Origin: Bacteroides sp.
GTDB taxonomy: Bacteria; Bacteroidota; Bacteroidia; Bacteroidales; Bacteroidaceae
DNA length: 26,519 nt
Assembly (NCBI GenBank): GCA_019414725.1
Contig: DXLM01000046.1
Span: 1 to 26,519, forward strand
Reading direction: 5' to 3'
Made by a program: the position numbers and the translations under genes
The notes under the pieces: model-generated
What the model saw: the letters and a program-made list of their open reading frames with translations, nothing else
What the model was told of the DNA's origin: nothing
Database searches by the model: none
In this document: positions 1 through 8,551 of the stretch, piece after piece
How the letters are laid out: each line of letters begins with the position of its first letter
Numbering within the stretch: position 1 is the stretch's first letter

Positions 1-36
1 GGCATACCCTCGTCTATAGATATTGAATTCTTAGAA

Positions 37-600
37 TTAAACGACAACCCCTACAGTAGCTCTCTTTATCGGTTTACTGATGGAAAACTCTTTGCGTAAA
101 TAGCGTGCGCTGAGGCGGCTGTGGGCTGTTTCTTTTTCCCATGGGAAAACTTTGTCCAGTCCTATCCACCGGCCTTTCCATTTTACTTCTCCTAATAATC
201 CGATGCTCCATGTTGCAGGCTGGCTCCATTCACTTTCTCCTACAGTAGTGTAACTCTTTACTTTCCAGTAGCATAAATCATTGCTCTTTAATGGTTTTCC
301 TGCATACTGAATCCACTGAGAATGGGATGACTGAACTTTTCCTGAATCCCATATGTCGCCTTTGTCTTGTGCCAGGAGTTCGGGTGAAGAAGCTACCAGA
401 ATATGATAGGCTGTTTGCATCACATTTTGTTTGTCCGATTCCAGTTGCCATCCTAGGCGTGGACTGGCAGTATCAATTCCCATCGGATTGCTAAGCTGTT
501 CTGTCTTTAATTGGGTGACTGATACATTTTCGGCAAGCATGATAGCCGGAATAAGACAGCAAGTGAGCAGCAGTGTCTTGATGAAATAAGTAGTTTTCAT
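37..600 (-). pseudogene. Alpha-L-rhamnosidase (GH78-type) N-terminal fragment, truncated
   Basis: The 187 residues begin with a signal peptide (about 1-23, ending MLAEN). The following region is typical of the N-terminal beta-sandwich of Bacteroides GH78 rhamnosidases: a SPRLGWQL stretch near residues 46-53, then QTAYHILVASS, DIWDSGKV, and a second sandwich start at GRWIGLD. Full-length members are usually 700 residues or more, with an (alpha/alpha)6 barrel carrying the catalytic acids, all absent here. Similarity seems to end at KRATV, where family members normally continue into the next strand; here GVVV and a TAA follow, and another in-frame TAA comes two codons later. The last 36 bases of the window are too few to show whether a frameshifted remainder follows. 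A secreted rhamnosidase would remove L-rhamnose from pectin or glycosides; this fragment should be inactive. The start is ATG at 598-600. A sequencing frameshift or an unusual junction with a neighbouring gene remains possible. Confidence 0.7.
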
Positions 601-707
601 AATACGGTTTTATTGTGTTTTTGGATTGTTTGTATTTTCAAAGCTTTAAATATAATGAAAATCTGCATGTTTCTTTCATTTTTTGTGTATAAAAAAGAAG
701 AAAAATG

Positions 708-737
708 TTGTATAACGGAAGATTATCACTATCTTTG
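708..737 (+). promoter_or_regulatory. Bacteroides-type promoter of rpsO
   Basis: TATCTTTG at 730-737 matches the Bacteroides -7 consensus TAnnTTTG exactly. TTG at 708-710 lies 19 bp upstream, the usual -33 spacing for the primary Bacteroides sigma factor. Transcription would start a few bases after 737, giving a leader of roughly 35 nt before the rpsO ATG at 780. Confidence 0.75.
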
Positions 738-779
738 CACCCGCAAATCAATTTAGTATATTAAAAAATAGTCAAAATT

Positions 780-1049
780 ATGTATTTAGACGCAGCTAAA
801 AAACAAGAAATCTTTGAAAAGTACGGAAAGTCTAACACTGATACTGGCTCACCTGAAGCACAGATTGCATTGTTTTCATACCGTATTTCTCACCTGACTG
901 AGCACATGAAGCTCAACAGAAAAGATTATAGCACTGAAAGAGCTCTGACAACACTGGTAGGTAAGCGTCGTTCTTTGCTGACTTACTTGAAGAACCGCGA
1001 TATCGAAAGATACCGTGCTATTGTTAAGGAACTCGGTCTGCGTAAGTAA
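780..1049 (+). CDS. rpsO: 30S ribosomal protein S15
   Basis: An 89-residue protein, the standard length for bacterial S15. It binds 16S rRNA in the platform of the small subunit early in assembly. Recognisable family features are the N-terminal helix, the TGSPEAQIALFSYRI segment (about 22-36), HLTEHMKLNRKDYSTERAL (about 38-56) and the C-terminal LVGKRRSLLTYLKNRD region (about 59-74) that contacts rRNA. The start is the ATG at 780, after an A-rich stretch without a strong Shine-Dalgarno, as is common in Bacteroides. The gene stands alone between its own promoter (708-737) and hairpin terminator (1064-1124). No pnp follows it as in many other bacteria. The leader is too short to show an obvious S15-binding autoregulatory fold. 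Confidence 0.98.
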   Translation: MYLDAAKKQEIFEKYGKSNTDTGSPEAQIALFSYRISHLTEHMKLNRKDYSTERALTTLVGKRRSLLTYLKNRDIERYRAIVKELGLRK

Positions 1050-1063
1050 TTCATTACTTGCTG

Positions 1064-1124
1064 CAACAAAACACAAATCGAGCCGCCTCTTCGAAAGAAG
1101 GACGGCTCGATTTGTGTTTTGTTG
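1064..1124 (+). terminator. rpsO terminator hairpin
   Basis: A perfect 22-bp inverted repeat (1064-1085 with 1103-1124) begins 15 bases after the rpsO stop codon. The 17-base loop can pair further as CTTC-gaaa-GAAG. The outer arms are A-rich on the left and T-rich on the right (GTTTTGTTG), so the T-tract is part of the stem, as in a bidirectional intrinsic terminator. Confidence 0.9.
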
Positions 1125-1455
1125 TTAAAGAAAAAATTAACCGAGCTTTTATTGATGAACCAATTTTTACCTTGCTAACCTTCTTGTAAATTTGTTGAAT
1201 TATTTAAACTCATTGATTCCTATAGAATTACATTTTTATATCCCAAATTGTATACAAAAAAGAATAAATAGTTCACTTTATAAAAAATGTGGTAGCTTAA
1301 ATTTGTTTGCAAAAACAAAAAGAACTTAAAATCTTATAGCTTATTGATTTTAATATATCTCAATTATTGAGGAGAAATATTTTCCATATTTATATTATAT
1401 CAATTTGTTATAGTGGTTTTATCCAATTGATTTTGTTGAACTAAAATAATATATC
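1125..1455. other. AT-rich intergenic region upstream of the SusC-like gene
   Basis: This 331-bp gap has no convincing ORF. Two copies of TAAATTTG, each an exact fit to the Bacteroides -7 box TAnnTTTG, lie at 1187-1194 and 1298-1305. The first has a weak TTTT at the -33 spacing (1164-1167); the second has only CTTT at 1276-1279. Either could drive the uptake operon; the second would leave a leader of about 145 nt. No clear long inverted repeat for a dedicated regulator was found. Confidence 0.35.
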
Positions 1456-4400
1456 ATGAAAAAGGAAGTGAAAAGAAGCTGGCTATTTTTTTTATGGGTG
1501 TTATGTTTTATGATACCGATAGAGGCTCTAGCCCAGCGTATTACTGTGGAAGGAATCGTAACAGACTCAAACGGTGAACCTATTATTGGTGCTACTGTCA
1601 TTGAAAAGGGCAATAAAACAAATGGTGTAGTTACGGATCTGGATGGAAAGTTTTCTATTACGGTTTCTGAGAAGAAAAAGGTACTTGTTATTACCTATAT
1701 CGGAATGAAACCTCAAGAAGTTGTATCTCAGCCTGGTAAACTTTTGAAGGTTAAGATGGAGGATGAATCTCAGTTGCTTGATGAGGTAGTGGTTGTTTCC
1801 GTTGGTTATGGTAATGCTCGTAAACGTGATTTGACGGGAGCTATATCTTCTGTAGGTGAAAATACATTGAAGAATATTCCTGTGACTTCTGCTTCAAGTG
1901 CACTTACAGGTCGTTTGGCTGGTGTTAGCGTAATTACCTCCGAAGGTTCTCCTGATGCTTCTGTCAGTATTCGTGTACGTGGTGGTGGTTCTATTACTCA
2001 AAGTAATGAGCCGCTCTTTATAGTAGATGGATTTGAAGTTAGTGGTATTGATGATATACCACCTACAGATATTGAAAGTATTGATGTATTAAAGGATGCT
2101 TCCTCTACGGCAATTTATGGTGCGAAAGGTGCTAATGGAGTTATTTTGGTAACAACTAAGAGTGGACGTACTGGACGTACAGAAGTTTCGTTTAACGCTT
2201 CGGTTGGCTTTAGCCGGATGTATAATCAGACGGAAGTGCTTTCTCCTTATGAATATGTGTATTTACAGCGTGAATTGGATTCTTCTGATAATGCAGGTTT
2301 CTTTGACAAATTTGGTCGTTGGGAGGATATTAATAATTATAAGGCTCGTGTTGGAACGAATTGGCAGGATATGTTATTCGGAAATACAGGTATTAAGCAG
2401 AATTACAATTTGAATATCAGTGGAGGTAGTAAAGATTTGATTTATAGTCTAAGCTATACGCATGATGATGAAAGCTATATAATGTCTGTTTCTAATTTTA
2501 AACGTGATAATTTGAATTTAAAGTTGACTAAAAAGTTTGGAGATAAATTACGCTTAGACTTTAATGCAAAAATGACCAATAGAGTGGTTGATGGCCCAAG
2601 TGTATCTAGCGGCTCAAAACTTCGTGATGCGATTAAATATCCTAATATCGGAACATTGACAGACCTCTCGGATGAGGATTTGGCTGGTGATGATGAAATA
2701 CTGATAGAAAATATTAGTAACTTGAATGATCCGATGTTTAATATTACAAATGAGTATAAAAAACAGACTAAGTTTAACAATAACTATAATGTAGCTTTAA
2801 TTTGGAATATTATCAAAGGTTTGGAGTGGCGTGCAGAAGGTACATATGGTTATTCTTATGATCGTACGGATAATATTTGGTTAGCAAATACAGGTGAAGC
2901 TAATAGTAAGGCAGGACAGCCTGTTGCTCGACGTCAGTATTGGAATGGAAATAACTGGACATTACGTACTGTATTGAATTATAAATTTGATATTCAGAAG
3001 AAACATAGATTTGATATTATGGCAGGTTGGGAAGCTAAACATTCTCAACGTGATGAAATGGAAATAAATGCAGATTATTATCCTGCAGATTATACAGTAG
3101 ATAATATTCTAGCAATGTGGAATAACGGTACTTCTGAACCGACTTATACTACTATTGAGGAACCTAGTCGTAGCATGTCTTATTTTGGACGTTTAAATTA
3201 CATTTTTAATGACCGCTATTATTTGACTTTTACATTACGTTCGGATGGTACAAATGTTTTTGCTCCAGGTAATAAATGGGGAATTTTTCCTGCTGGTTCG
3301 TTAGCATGGCGAATTAGTGACGAGAAGTTTATGGATTCTGTTCGGAACTGGTTTAATAACTTAAAATTGCGTGCTAGTTATGGTAAGTCTGGTAATGCTC
3401 GTGTAGGATCTTATTGGCGTCAGACTTATAGCCCTGTAACTAATACAAAAAATCTTTATTATCAGAATGAAATAGGACAAAGCAGCTTGCAGCCATCAAC
3501 TCGTTTGCGTAACGAAAATTTAACCTGGGAGTCAAAGTATTCTACCAATCTTGGATTGGATATGACTTTTTGGAATAGATTAAATGTTACTTTCGATTTT
3601 TATAATGATGTAACAAAGGATTTGATCATGGAGATACAGCTGCCTTCTGTTTCTGGTTATCGAACTCAATATCAGAATTTAGGACAGACTACAAACCGTG
3701 GTGTCGAACTTTCATTGAATGCCAATTTAATAAATAAGAAAGATTTCTTTTTAGATTTTAATTTTAATATAGCTTTCAATAAAAATAGAGTAGATGCGCT
3801 TTATGGCTCAGAGGATACTGAAATGATTATTAAAGGTGATAAAGTAGAAGTTGGTAGTGATAATTATCGTGTATTTGTTGGACAGGAAGTTGGTTTGATG
3901 TATGGCTATGTTTGTGACGGTATGTATACTTTTGATGATTTTAATTTTGACGAAACAACTCAGCGTTGGGTTTTAAAAGAAGGAGTGCCCGATGTGACAG
4001 AAGAACTGTTAACTAATAGTGGTCAGTATTTTGGTCCAGGTCATTTGAAATTAAAAGACTTAAATGGAGATGGGCATCTTGATGCAGATAACGATCGTCA
4101 GGTAATAGGTCATGCATTACCTAAACATACTGGAGGTTTTGGTATTTCAGCAGGATGGAAGGGATTTGACCTCACTGCTTTATTTAACTGGTCTTATGGA
4201 AATGATGTGTTCAATGCTAATAAAATAGATTACACCTCGTTTGTTGGTTCAAAACGTTATCAAAATATGAGTTCGGAAATGAGTCTGGCAAATCGTTTTG
4301 CTACAATTGATCCGGAAACTGGATATAATATCTATTATGGTGCACATGCAGATCCTGTTCGTTTACAAGAACTTAATGCAAATGCTACAATCTGGCATCC

Positions 4401-4686
4401 TTTGATGAATAACTCGATTATGACAGATTGGGCAATAGAAGATGGTTCTTTCTTACGTCTAGGAACATTAACACTTGGTTATACGTTTCCTCAAAATTTA
4501 ACTCGAAAGTTTGGAGTACGTAATTTACGATTGTATGCTACAGGTAGTAATTTGTTGTGTATTACAGGATACAGTGGACAAGATCCGGAAGTGAATACAA
4601 GTTCTAATAAGATGGTTATGGGATTTGATTATTCAGCTTATCCCAAATCACGTTCTTATATAGTAGGAGTAAATGTAACATTTTAA
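1456..4686 (+). CDS. SusC-like TonB-dependent outer-membrane transporter
   Basis: A 1076-residue outer-membrane protein that imports oligosaccharides with energy from TonB-ExbBD. A signal peptide (about 1-27, ending EALAQ) is followed by a carboxypeptidase-regulatory-like domain (about 30-110, VEGIVTDSNGEPIIGATV onward), then a DEVVVVSVGYG segment at 109-119 that probably includes the TonB-contact region. The plug follows, with the SusC hallmark LKDASSTAIYGAKGANGVI (about 211-229). The rest is the 22-strand barrel, ending in SYIVGVNVTF with the terminal aromatic residue needed for barrel insertion. There is no STN domain, so it should not signal to an anti-sigma factor; control by a hybrid two-component or SusR-like regulator outside the window is more likely (inference). 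SusD follows after 13 bp. The substrate cannot be read from the sequence; the third gene suggests a pectin-type glycan. Confidence 0.96.
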   Translation: MKKEVKRSWLFFLWVLCFMIPIEALAQRITVEGIVTDSNGEPIIGATVIEKGNKTNGVVTDLDGKFSITVSEKKKVLVITYIGMKPQEVVSQPGKLLKVKMEDESQLLDEVVVVSVGYGNARKRDLTGAISSVGENTLKNIPVTSASSALTGRLAGVSVITSEGSPDASVSIRVRGGGSITQSNEPLFIVDGFEVSGIDDIPPTDIESIDVLKDASSTAIYGAKGANGVILVTTKSGRTGRTEVSFNASVGFSRMYNQTEVLSPYEYVYLQRELDSSDNAGFFDKFGRWEDINNYKARVGTNWQDMLFGNTGIKQNYNLNISGGSKDLIYSLSYTHDDESYIMSVSNFKRDNLNLKLTKKFGDKLRLDFNAKMTNRVVDGPSVSSGSKLRDAIKYPNIGTLTDLSDEDLAGDDEILIENISNLNDPMFNITNEYKKQTKFNNNYNVALIWNIIKGLEWRAEGTYGYSYDRTDNIWLANTGEANSKAGQPVARRQYWNGNNWTLRTVLNYKFDIQKKHRFDIMAGWEAKHSQRDEMEINADYYPADYTVDNILAMWNNGTSEPTYTTIEEPSRSMSYFGRLNYIFNDRYYLTFTLRSDGTNVFAPGNKWGIFPAGSLAWRISDEKFMDSVRNWFNNLKLRASYGKSGNARVGSYWRQTYSPVTNTKNLYYQNEIGQSSLQPSTRLRNENLTWESKYSTNLGLDMTFWNRLNVTFDFYNDVTKDLIMEIQLPSVSGYRTQYQNLGQTTNRGVELSLNANLINKKDFFLDFNFNIAFNKNRVDALYGSEDTEMIIKGDKVEVGSDNYRVFVGQEVGLMYGYVCDGMYTFDDFNFDETTQRWVLKEGVPDVTEELLTNSGQYFGPGHLKLKDLNGDGHLDADNDRQVIGHALPKHTGGFGISAGWKGFDLTALFNWSYGNDVFNANKIDYTSFVGSKRYQNMSSEMSLANRFATIDPETGYNIYYGAHADPVRLQELNANATIWHPLMNNSIMTDWAIEDGSFLRLGTLTLGYTFPQNLTRKFGVRNLRLYATGSNLLCITGYSGQDPEVNTSSNKMVMGFDYSAYPKSRSYIVGVNVTF

Positions 4687-4699
4687 ATAAAATAGAATA

Positions 4700-6769
4700 A
4701 TGAAAAAATATAAATCAATAATATTACTATTTGGATGCCTGTGTATGGCTTCATGTAGTGATTTCCTAGATACAGAATCTTTGTCGGAACAGACAGGAGA
4801 GGTTATTTATGAGAATGAGGGTATGACACGGTCAGCTATAATGGGTATTTATTCTCAACTGTGTGATAGTTATGTGTACGGACAAAAAATGTCTGTCAAT
4901 TGGCAAGGTGTCTCTGATATAGAATTGGCTAGTGGCTATCAAAAAGATCCTTCTACTGCAGGGGCAGATAATGGTATTGCTAATTATTGGTGTAATTGGT
5001 ATTTGGAAAATACAAAATGGGAAGGTATTTTTAAAATGGCAGAATTAGCAAGTACTACAGTTGATGGTTTACGTAAATCTACTAAGTTATCTGAATCTAA
5101 GACTTTACAGGGATATTTAGGTGAGGCCTTGGTGCTGCGTTCATTAGCTTATTTTGAATTGGTACGTCGCTATGGAGATGTTCCTTATAAAGAAGGTATG
5201 TCTAATTCTGATCTTTCGAATGTGTATATGGGAAAGACTGATCGTGACAGTATCTATTCTTGTATAATAAAAGAAATGAAAGAAGCGATAAACTATTTGC
5301 CTTGGATGGGAACTTCAGATTATAATAGTGAACGTGTAACTAAAGGTTTTGCAAAAGGTTTATTGGCACGTATTGCTTTGTTTGCAGGTGGTTGGTCTGT
5401 ACGTGATGGAAATGCTTTTGATGATACGAATGTAGAACATTATCCTAACATTGAAGGTAATCCTGGGATGGAAGAAACAAACGGTTTTTATGTAGGACGT
5501 CCTAAAAACTGGCGTGATTATTATGAAATTGCTGAGCAGCAGTGTGCAGAGTTGATTGCAGATCCAGAGAATCCTCATGCATTGGACCCCGATTATGGAG
5601 ATATATGGAAAACAGTTTGCGGGTTAGGTTATAATGCATATAACGAGAATTTATTTGAAGTTGCTAATGGTGTTGGATATAGTGGGGATATAGGAACACT
5701 GATGGGACGTGCCATGGATGGAAATATAGGTTATGGACAACGTGGATTCGGTGGTACTTATGTAAGTACGAATGCTTATTATTTCTATTCATTCGATAGA
5801 GCTGATAAGCGTCGTGACTATGCATGTTATTGGCCTACTTATAAAAAAGATTCGGATGTGGATGGTGGCAACCGTGAAATAATGAATAATGATATAATGA
5901 ATGTGCGTTTAGGTAAATGGAGTTTTTGGTGGACTTCTGACACTTACCGCAGTATTGCAGCTACTGCAACTAGTCGAACTCCGACCGGTATAAATTGGAT
6001 TATTATGCGCTATTCTGATGTGCTGTTAATGTTTGCGGAAGCTGGTTATGCATTGAATGGTAGTGCCGATATGATAAATTCAGTAGCCGGAATCAGTCCT
6101 CGTCAGGCTTTGGAAGCTGTACGTCAACGTGCATTTGGAGCTGATTCTCCACAAGTTTCATCATATGATTCAGATTTCTTTGAAGCCATAGTTAATGAAC
6201 GTGCTTGGGAATTTGGAGGTGAAGGTATCCGTAAATTAGATTTAGTACGTTGGGGATTATTGGATAGTAAAATCGAAGATATGAAGAAGGCTATGCTATA
6301 TATGATGGATGGTACAAAGACCGTGCAGATTTTTGATAAAACTTATAACCCAAGTGATTTTCCGCAAGTATTATATTATACTTATGAAGGAAGCAATTTA
6401 AATGGTGAGTTTATTGACTGGTCTTCTGTTAATTTCTATATGAATCGAAATGCCAATCCGAATCCTAAGATTTATCGAGAAATACGCTGGTTCCCCGGAA
6501 ACTATTGGGAACGCAAAGATGAGAGTGCAGCAAAAACTTTAATTCAGAACTCAGCTAAAGTGTGTGCTTGTGCATCTGGATTACGTGCATCCTATGATTA
6601 TACTGGATTGTTACAAGAACTACAATGGGGAGCACAGATTCAAGATTATATTTTAAAGAATATAAGTCAGATGGGAAATGGCAAATGTAATTATCGCCAT
6701 CTTTATCCTATTTATTATGAAGATGTTTATAAATCGAATGGATGTTTGTCCAATTCGTATGGATATTGA
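4700..6769 (+). CDS. SusD-like glycan-binding outer-membrane lipoprotein
   Basis: A 689-residue SusD-family lipoprotein that would sit as a lid on the SusC transporter and capture glycan at the cell surface. The lipoprotein signal ends MASC with the lipidated Cys at residue 19, followed by SDFLD, whose acidic residues suit surface export in Bacteroides. The helical TPR-type scaffold is visible as LVLRSLAYFELVRRYGDVPY (about 144-163). The C-terminal SusD signature is visible as RYSDVLLMFAEAGYALNG (about 436-453) and ERAWEFGGEGIRKLDLVRWG (about 499-518). It is longer than the common 500-600 residues, mainly through extra C-terminal sequence rich in Tyr and Trp, which could add binding surface. 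It starts 13 bp after susC-like and is followed 26 bp later by the third operon gene. Confidence 0.95.
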   Translation: MKKYKSIILLFGCLCMASCSDFLDTESLSEQTGEVIYENEGMTRSAIMGIYSQLCDSYVYGQKMSVNWQGVSDIELASGYQKDPSTAGADNGIANYWCNWYLENTKWEGIFKMAELASTTVDGLRKSTKLSESKTLQGYLGEALVLRSLAYFELVRRYGDVPYKEGMSNSDLSNVYMGKTDRDSIYSCIIKEMKEAINYLPWMGTSDYNSERVTKGFAKGLLARIALFAGGWSVRDGNAFDDTNVEHYPNIEGNPGMEETNGFYVGRPKNWRDYYEIAEQQCAELIADPENPHALDPDYGDIWKTVCGLGYNAYNENLFEVANGVGYSGDIGTLMGRAMDGNIGYGQRGFGGTYVSTNAYYFYSFDRADKRRDYACYWPTYKKDSDVDGGNREIMNNDIMNVRLGKWSFWWTSDTYRSIAATATSRTPTGINWIIMRYSDVLLMFAEAGYALNGSADMINSVAGISPRQALEAVRQRAFGADSPQVSSYDSDFFEAIVNERAWEFGGEGIRKLDLVRWGLLDSKIEDMKKAMLYMMDGTKTVQIFDKTYNPSDFPQVLYYTYEGSNLNGEFIDWSSVNFYMNRNANPNPKIYREIRWFPGNYWERKDESAAKTLIQNSAKVCACASGLRASYDYTGLLQELQWGAQIQDYILKNISQMGNGKCNYRHLYPIYYEDVYKSNGCLSNSYGY

Positions 6770-6795
6770 TACTTGTTTTATTAAAATTGAGAATT

Positions 6796-8430
6796 ATGAA
6801 ACTAAATAGGTTATTGATTTTATTGGGCCTGCTCAATCTTTTGATTGTTTCTTGTGAAGACCCTAATAACTGGGGATATGACCCGAATTATGATAATATG
6901 TATCGTCCTATTCATTTTGATATAGTGGAGGAAAGGCCTACATCTGTGATTGTTAGTTTTACAGGGGTTATAGATGCTACCAAATATGTATTTGAATTTA
7001 GTGAGGGAGACAGCCTTCTTTTTAATAATATTGTACGTACTGAAACGGCATTAGTTGATACACTGACCGCTTATAAAGAGGAAAGTACAGTAACAGCTAC
7101 CGAATATCGTTTATTATTTGAAGATCTTCATGGTACTAGCCGCTATTCAATTAGAGTGAAAGGTGTGGATGATCTTACTGGTAAAGAGTCTGGATGGACA
7201 GCTCTTTGCTTTGATACACCTGCTGAGCAAATCTTTACTAAGGTTGTTCCAGGAATTACTAGTGCTACATTGCAGTGGAATATTGAAAAGGAAGCAACAA
7301 ATATTAAGTATGGCCAATTAATACAAAATGATGAACCTGAACTTGATACGGATACTCTTTGGATTGAAGATCATCAATTGACAGATACCGAATTACAGAA
7401 TGGGCAATTAGTTATCTCTGATTTGCAAATTGGAACTAATTATATTGCTCAAATATTAAATGATGGAATCTTACGAGGCACGTATACTTTCCGAACTTTA
7501 GGCTCATCTACTTCAACCTTGATTAATGTCACTCCTCAAGATGATATTAATATAGTTTTAGCTAACGTTGCTGGTACAGTTGAAGCACCTGTAGATGTGA
7601 CTCTTGCTTTTGAGGGAGGGTTGGTTTACAAGGCTGATGAAATAATTATTCCTGAAGGAATCAAGAATATTTATTTATCAGGTAATATTGTGAATGGAAT
7701 AAATCCTGTTTTGGAAATGAGTAAGTTTACTTTCTCTGCTCCAATGGGTAACTTCTATGTTCAGTATATGGATGTATTAAGTAATGGAGGATCACAATTC
7801 CTTGTCGAAATAGGTAATGGTAATTGCTTTACGAATATCAGTTTTACTGGATGTACAGTTCGTGAAGTTCCTCGTAGCATTATTCGAATGAATTCTAATG
7901 ACGCAATGGCTGAAAGTATAAATATTGATAATTGTATATTAAAGAATATTGGCTTAAGTGGATATGGTTTATTGAATATAGGGAAAGCTGGAACGTTAAG
8001 TTCCATTTCTATAACAGACTGTACATTATGGGAAATCGGCAATCAGATTATTGACCTGCGTGTAGCTTTATCTGAATTTGAGTTCTCTAACTGTACCTTT
8101 TATAATAATGAAACAGGTATTCCTAAGATGTTCCGTTTAGAAAAGCAACCTAAGATGATTACTATCACTAATTGTATTTTCTCTGGTCCTAATGGAGGAA
8201 GTAAAGTTAATTCAGGTAATAGTGATTATTCCGGTTGGCTAAGTTATGCTGGTTGTTATGTGACATCTGATATGGTAATTGATAGTAGAGAATTTAATGA
8301 TGCCATTAGTTTGGAATACACAAGCGATGATCTGTTTATCGATCCTACCAATGGTGATTTCCGTTTTAAACCAGAACTGAAATTTGACGGTGAAGGTGTT
8401 GCTGGAGATCCGCGCTGGTGGGCTAATTAA
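6796..8430 (+). CDS. Surface lipoprotein with Fn3-like and beta-helix-like regions (DUF4957/DUF5123-type)
   Basis: A 544-residue protein in the SusE/F position of the operon, probably a surface glycan-binding protein. I chose the ATG at 6796 over one 54 bases upstream, because it gives a clean lipoprotein signal ending LIVSC (Cys 20) and avoids overlap with SusD. EDPNN follows the Cys, a good Bacteroides surface-export signal. Residues about 35-145 and 146-245 look like two fibronectin-III-like sandwiches. From about 250 to 500 there are repeated short strands such as NISFTGCTV, SINIDNCIL, SISITDCTL, FEFSNCTF and ITITNCIF, the pattern of a right-handed parallel beta-helix with a Cys/Asn ladder. 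The end, GEGVAGDPRWW, is typical of proteins I recall as DUF5123, common beside pectin SusCD pairs. No catalytic motif is evident, so binding rather than cleavage is inferred. DSL (72-74) and DTL (88-90, 186-188) fit the Bacteroides O-glycosylation motif. Confidence 0.82.
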   Translation: MKLNRLLILLGLLNLLIVSCEDPNNWGYDPNYDNMYRPIHFDIVEERPTSVIVSFTGVIDATKYVFEFSEGDSLLFNNIVRTETALVDTLTAYKEESTVTATEYRLLFEDLHGTSRYSIRVKGVDDLTGKESGWTALCFDTPAEQIFTKVVPGITSATLQWNIEKEATNIKYGQLIQNDEPELDTDTLWIEDHQLTDTELQNGQLVISDLQIGTNYIAQILNDGILRGTYTFRTLGSSTSTLINVTPQDDINIVLANVAGTVEAPVDVTLAFEGGLVYKADEIIIPEGIKNIYLSGNIVNGINPVLEMSKFTFSAPMGNFYVQYMDVLSNGGSQFLVEIGNGNCFTNISFTGCTVREVPRSIIRMNSNDAMAESINIDNCILKNIGLSGYGLLNIGKAGTLSSISITDCTLWEIGNQIIDLRVALSEFEFSNCTFYNNETGIPKMFRLEKQPKMITITNCIFSGPNGGSKVNSGNSDYSGWLSYAGCYVTSDMVIDSREFNDAISLEYTSDDLFIDPTNGDFRFKPELKFDGEGVAGDPRWWAN

Positions 8431-8436
8431 ACCTTC

Positions 8437-8476
8437 TAGTTACCTAATTTGAGTTTCTTCTTAAATTAGGTAACTA
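8437..8476 (+). terminator. First hairpin after the uptake operon
   Basis: A perfect 14-bp inverted repeat (8437-8450 with 8463-8476) with a 12-base loop, starting 7 bases after the stop codon of the beta-helix lipoprotein gene. It is followed by AAAAA rather than a T-tract, so on its own it may protect the mRNA 3' end or act together with the next hairpin. Confidence 0.6.
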
Positions 8477-8477
8477 A

Positions 8478-8533
8478 AAACTCCCTTATATTTGATTGTA
8501 TATTATCATTAATGATCAAATATAAGGGAGTTT
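8478..8533. terminator. Bidirectional terminator between the uptake operon and luxS
   Basis: A perfect 19-bp inverted repeat (8478-8496 with 8515-8533) followed on the plus strand by CTTTTTTTATT. On the minus strand the stem is followed by a weaker tract. It separates two convergent operons, the SusCD operon (plus) and mtnN-luxS (minus), and probably stops both. Confidence 0.85.
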
Positions 8534-8551
8534 CTTTTTTTATTATCTATT

